Below are positions 7,044 to 9,531 of a DNA stretch of 9,531 bases, piece after piece (positions within the stretch are counted from its first letter, which is position 1; each line of letters begins with the position of its first letter). The notes beneath the pieces were generated by a model that saw only the letters and a program-made list of their open reading frames with translations, was not told the origin of the DNA and made no database searches. The position numbers were made by a program, and so were the translations under genes. The stretch comes from an uncultured Pelagibacteraceae bacterium (lineage in GTDB: Bacteria; Pseudomonadota; Alphaproteobacteria; Pelagibacterales; Pelagibacteraceae), in assembly GCA_902531455.1 (NCBI GenBank), contig CACAEM010000021.1, positions 1 through 9,531 on the forward strand, written 5' to 3'.

Positions 7044-7202
7044 ATGGACGATCAAAATAAAAAAGAGCAATCAAATAAAACTCCGAGTAAAATGGCAAGA
7101 TTAGCATGGCCAAAGGCAAAATATGGATTGGTACTTGCTATATTAATTATTATTGTTGTAAATATAATTTACTATAAAGATTTCTTTTTATCATTTTTTT
7201 AA
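7044..7202 (+). CDS. Small membrane peptide (52 aa)
   Basis: The open frame ATG 7044 to TAA 7200-7202 encodes a polar, Lys/Gln/Asn-rich N-terminus (MDDQNKKEQSNKTPSK), a basic stretch (ARLAWPKAKY) and one strongly hydrophobic segment, residues ~28-44 (GLVLAILIIIVVNIIYY), ending KDFFLSFF. The positive residues before the span predict a cytoplasmic N-terminus. No family is recognised. The start lies 7 bases after the hairpin and lacks a Shine-Dalgarno sequence; Met17 (7092) is an alternative start giving 36 aa. The soluble-basic-membrane composition argues for a real gene, but short AT-rich frames readily give hydrophobic peptides by chance, so certainty is moderate. Confidence 0.55.
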   Translation: MDDQNKKEQSNKTPSKMARLAWPKAKYGLVLAILIIIVVNIIYYKDFFLSFF

Positions 7203-7223
7203 AAAGTATGATAAGAAGATTGA

Positions 7224-8549
7224 GTGGCAAAAGACTTATATAAAATTGCAAAATCAAAAAAAATAAAATATTTCCTAATAAGTTTCGTTGATTTATTTGG
7301 TGTCTTAAGATCTAAATTAGTACCCGCACAAGCAATCAAAGAGATGCAAAAAAATGGAGCTGGATTTGCTGGATTTGCAGCTTGGCTTGATATGTCCCCA
7401 GCAGACTCGGATATGTTCGCTGTACCAGATCCAAATAGTTTAATTCAGTTACCTTGGAATAAAGAAGTTGGTTGGTTGGCTTCTGATCTGTGGATGGATG
7501 GCAAACCTGTTGAGGCATCACCAAGAGTGATGTTAAAAAAGCAAATAAAATTAATATCAAATGAAGGTTACACCATGAAATCTGGAGTTGAGTGTGAATA
7601 TTTTCTTATATCACCCGATGGTAGTTCTATTGCAGACCCTAGAGATACTCAATCTAAACCTTGCTACGATCAATCTTCCTTAATGAGAAATTATGAATTA
7701 ATTAAAGAGATTTGTGATTGCATGATTACAATGGGATGGAACCCATATCAAAATGATCATGAAGATGCTAATGGCCAGTTTGAAATGAATTGGGACTACA
7801 CTGACTGCTTAACTACAGCAGATAGACATACATTTTTTAAATTTATGGTCAAAACCATAACAGAAAAACATGGTCTTAGAGCAACTTTCATGCCAAAACC
7901 TTTTGAAAATTTAACAGGAAATGGTTGTCATACACATATCTCTTTATGGAATAAGAAAAAAAATAAATTTTTAGATAAAAATGACAAACTTGGACTTAGT
8001 AAATTGGCATATAATTTTTTAGGTGGTGTCATTAAAAATGCTGGATCATTATCAGCATTTTTTAATCCAACATTAAATAGCTATAGAAGAATAAATGCAC
8101 CTCCTACAAAATCAGGCGCAACCTGGTCACCAAGTAGTATTTCTTATACGGGAAATAATAGAACACATATGATAAGAGTTCCAGATCCAGGAAGATTTGA
8201 ATTAAGGCTAATGGATGGATCAGCTAATCCATATCTAGTTCAAGCAGGAATTTTAGCGGCAGGAATAAATGGTATCAGAAAAAGAATTAATCCAGGAAAA
8301 CCATTGTTCTGTAATATGTATACAGACCATGCAAAATACCCTAACTTAAAAAAACTACCTAATACTTTAGAAGATTCATTGGAAATGTTAAATTATAATT
8401 CAGTTATGAAAAATGCATTTGGTAAAAATGTTTTAAACAGTTATATCAAATTAAAAAAATCAGAAATTGAAAGTTTTAAATCTAAAGAAAAGTTTGATAA
8501 AGAAAAACCTATTACAAAATGGGAAAGATCTAATACCTTAGATTGTTAA
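7224..8549 (+). CDS. glnT: Type III glutamine synthetase GlnT / gamma-glutamylmethylamide synthetase homologue (441 aa)
   Basis: Cytoplasmic ATP-dependent ligase producing glutamine from glutamate and ammonia, or gamma-glutamylmethylamide from glutamate and methylamine. The sequence strongly recalls rhizobial GlnT and marine GmaS proteins: FVDLFGVLRSKLVP (21-34), GAGFAGFAAWLDMSP (45-59), QNDHEDANGQFEMNW (176-190), PKPFENLTGNGCHTHISLW (224-242), NSYRRINAP (285-293), SGATWSP (297-303), GNNRTHMIRVPDPGRFELR (310-328) and the end WERSNTLDC. Catalytic positions look intact: E123/E125, E180, E187, H236-T-H238, R313, R318, R328. Length is usual. The start is GTG at 7224, directly after an in-frame TGA, with only a weak AAGAAG site. 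The PLP lyase gene begins 3 bases downstream. GlnT and GmaS share one family, so the amine used remains open. Confidence 0.88.
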   Translation: MAKDLYKIAKSKKIKYFLISFVDLFGVLRSKLVPAQAIKEMQKNGAGFAGFAAWLDMSPADSDMFAVPDPNSLIQLPWNKEVGWLASDLWMDGKPVEASPRVMLKKQIKLISNEGYTMKSGVECEYFLISPDGSSIADPRDTQSKPCYDQSSLMRNYELIKEICDCMITMGWNPYQNDHEDANGQFEMNWDYTDCLTTADRHTFFKFMVKTITEKHGLRATFMPKPFENLTGNGCHTHISLWNKKKNKFLDKNDKLGLSKLAYNFLGGVIKNAGSLSAFFNPTLNSYRRINAPPTKSGATWSPSSISYTGNNRTHMIRVPDPGRFELRLMDGSANPYLVQAGILAAGINGIRKRINPGKPLFCNMYTDHAKYPNLKKLPNTLEDSLEMLNYNSVMKNAFGKNVLNSYIKLKKSEIESFKSKEKFDKEKPITKWERSNTLDC

Positions 8550-8552
8550 AAT

Positions 8553-9531
8553 ATGTCTATTAATTATAGTCATATTAAGAAATTTTCATCTTTTATTAAA
8601 AATAAAAATTATTCATTTAGTAGAGATAAAATATTGGATGTATTAAATGAAAAAACTATAGATAAAGCATTTAATACTATCTCTAATTGGGAGACTTATA
8701 ATCCCACTCCCCTTCTTAATTTAAATAAACTTTCAAAAGACCTTGGCCTTAAAAATATTTTTTACAAGGATGAGTCAAAAAGATTTGGACTTAAATCTTT
8801 TAAAGCTCTTGGTGGTGCTTATGCGGTAGCAGAGGTTTCGGCTAAAAGAGAGGATGTAGTTGTTGCTACGGCAACAGCAGGAAATCATGGAAAATCAGTT
8901 GCTTGGGGAGCAAAAAGACTAGGAATTGAATGTAAAATTTTCATAAGTGAATTTGTTAGTGAAACAAGAGCTGGCGAGATGCGAAAACTTGGAGCAGAGG
9001 TGACAATAGTAAAAGGCAATTATGAAAATTCTTTAAATGAATGCATAAAACAATCTAAGGAAAATGGTTGGGAAATTGTTCAAGATGTTGCCTGGGAAGA
9101 TTATCAAAAAGTGCCAAAACTAACCATGGCTGGATATTCAGTCATGATAGAAGAAATCTCCAAACAAACTGATCATTATATAACACATATATTTCTACAG
9201 GCAGGTGTAGGAGGAATGGCCTCTGGTGTAATAGCAGGAGTTGCACGGTATTTTAAAAGAATTCCAAAAATTATTATTGTTGAACCAAAAAATGCAGACT
9301 GTGTCTTGAAAAGTATTGATTCAGGTAAACTTACTAGAGTTGAAATAGAAAAAGAGAGCATTATGGGTGGAATGTCATGTGGAGATGTATCATTAGTCCC
9401 ATGGCAAATTCTAAAAAACTCAGTAAATAATTGTCTAAGTATTCCTGATGATGACATACCATTATCAGTTGCAATGTTAGCTAAGGGATACTTTGGTAAT
9501 GATAACATTGTTGCAGGAGAATGTTCAGCAC
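8553..9531 (+). CDS. dpaL: Diaminopropionate ammonia-lyase-like PLP enzyme (3' end outside window)
   Basis: Fold-type II PLP enzyme; the family splits 2,3-diaminopropionate into pyruvate and two ammonia. It starts at ATG 8553, 3 bases after the preceding stop, with no clear ribosome site, and 326 codons are visible. Key segments match E. coli YgeX (DpaL) as remembered: PTPLLNL (51-57), KDESKRFGLKSFKALGGAYA (72-91) with PLP lysine K84, TAGNHGKSVAWGA (108-120), VQDVAWEDY (176-184), QAGVGGMASG (216-225), IIVEPKNADC, GGMSCG and GNDNIVAGE. Two differences stand out. The ~17-residue insertion after the PLP lysine region is absent, and the catalytic Asp of the TDGNHG motif is Ala109, while the second catalytic Asp (D178) is kept. 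Substrate or stereospecificity may therefore differ. About 50-70 C-terminal residues should lie beyond the window. Confidence 0.8.
   Translation, partial: MSINYSHIKKFSSFIKNKNYSFSRDKILDVLNEKTIDKAFNTISNWETYNPTPLLNLNKLSKDLGLKNIFYKDESKRFGLKSFKALGGAYAVAEVSAKREDVVVATATAGNHGKSVAWGAKRLGIECKIFISEFVSETRAGEMRKLGAEVTIVKGNYENSLNECIKQSKENGWEIVQDVAWEDYQKVPKLTMAGYSVMIEEISKQTDHYITHIFLQAGVGGMASGVIAGVARYFKRIPKIIIVEPKNADCVLKSIDSGKLTRVEIEKESIMGGMSCGDVSLVPWQILKNSVNNCLSIPDDDIPLSVAMLAKGYFGNDNIVAGECSA

Noticed and set aside
7208..7243. Twelve-codon frame ATG 7208 overlapping the glnT start.
   Set aside because: It is very short and out of frame with glnT; the GTG at 7224 gives the family-consistent N-terminus. A leader-peptide role cannot be supported.
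9176..9508. 110-codon open frame on the minus strand.
   Set aside because: It lies fully opposite the well-supported PLP lyase gene, has no recognisable motif and no visible ribosome site; antisense open frames are expected here by chance.
1..9531. Novel defence system, mobile element, CRISPR array, tRNA or rRNA.
   Set aside because: No transposase, integrase, direct-repeat array, toxin-antitoxin pair or RNA gene pattern was seen; all large genes belong to nitrogen or amino-acid metabolism.

Overview
The window is AT-rich, compact, plus-strand bacterial DNA with short intergenic gaps, overlapping start and stop codons and A/T-ending codons. Together with the gene set (split glutamate-synthase-like glxBCD, two glutamine-synthetase-like genes, a divergent ammonium transporter) this points to a marine alphaproteobacterium of the SAR11/Pelagibacterales type. 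That placement is an inference from composition and gene content, because no rRNA or other marker is present.

Layout. The first ~74 bases look like the 3' end of an upstream coding region, possibly an FAD-dependent oxidoreductase. A run of closely packed genes follows: a 489-aa glutamine-synthetase-family protein (142-1611), glxB (1634-2575), glxC (2563-3417), glxD (3417-4811) and an unrecognised 135-aa protein (4814-5221). The glx genes overlap by 13 and 1 bases, and the 135-aa gene starts 2 bases after glxD. A 134-base gap holds a possible promoter, a perfect 12-bp palindrome and a good ribosome site, then amt (5356-6756) and a 75-aa single-span membrane protein (6768-6995). A strong GC-rich hairpin (7007-7036) closes this part. 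Beyond it lie a 52-aa membrane peptide (7044-7202), a type III glutamine synthetase / gamma-glutamylmethylamide synthetase homologue (7224-8549) and a diaminopropionate ammonia-lyase-like PLP enzyme that runs off the window (from 8553). No intergenic stretch exceeds 300 bases, and I see no RNA gene, mobile element or CRISPR array.

How the genes fit together. Everything recognisable concerns reduced nitrogen. Amt brings in ammonium or methylammonium. The two ATP-dependent ligases attach ammonia or an amine to glutamate. GlxB, GlxC and GlxD are the amidotransferase, GXGXG and FMN/Fe-S parts of a glutamate synthase split over three polypeptides, the same architecture as N-methylglutamate synthase (MgsABC). 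The PLP lyase would release ammonia from an amino acid. Two readings are possible: an accessory ammonium-assimilation route, or the gamma-glutamylmethylamide / N-methylglutamate route for methylated amines. The sequence alone cannot decide. The multisubunit N-methylglutamate dehydrogenase (mgdABCD) is not in the window, though the upstream gene fragment could belong to an FAD amine oxidase.

The parts most worth a second look are the three uncharacterised small proteins woven into this cluster (135, 75 and 52 aa), the substituted ATP-site histidine of the first synthetase, the altered pore signature of Amt, and the missing catalytic aspartate in the PLP lyase.
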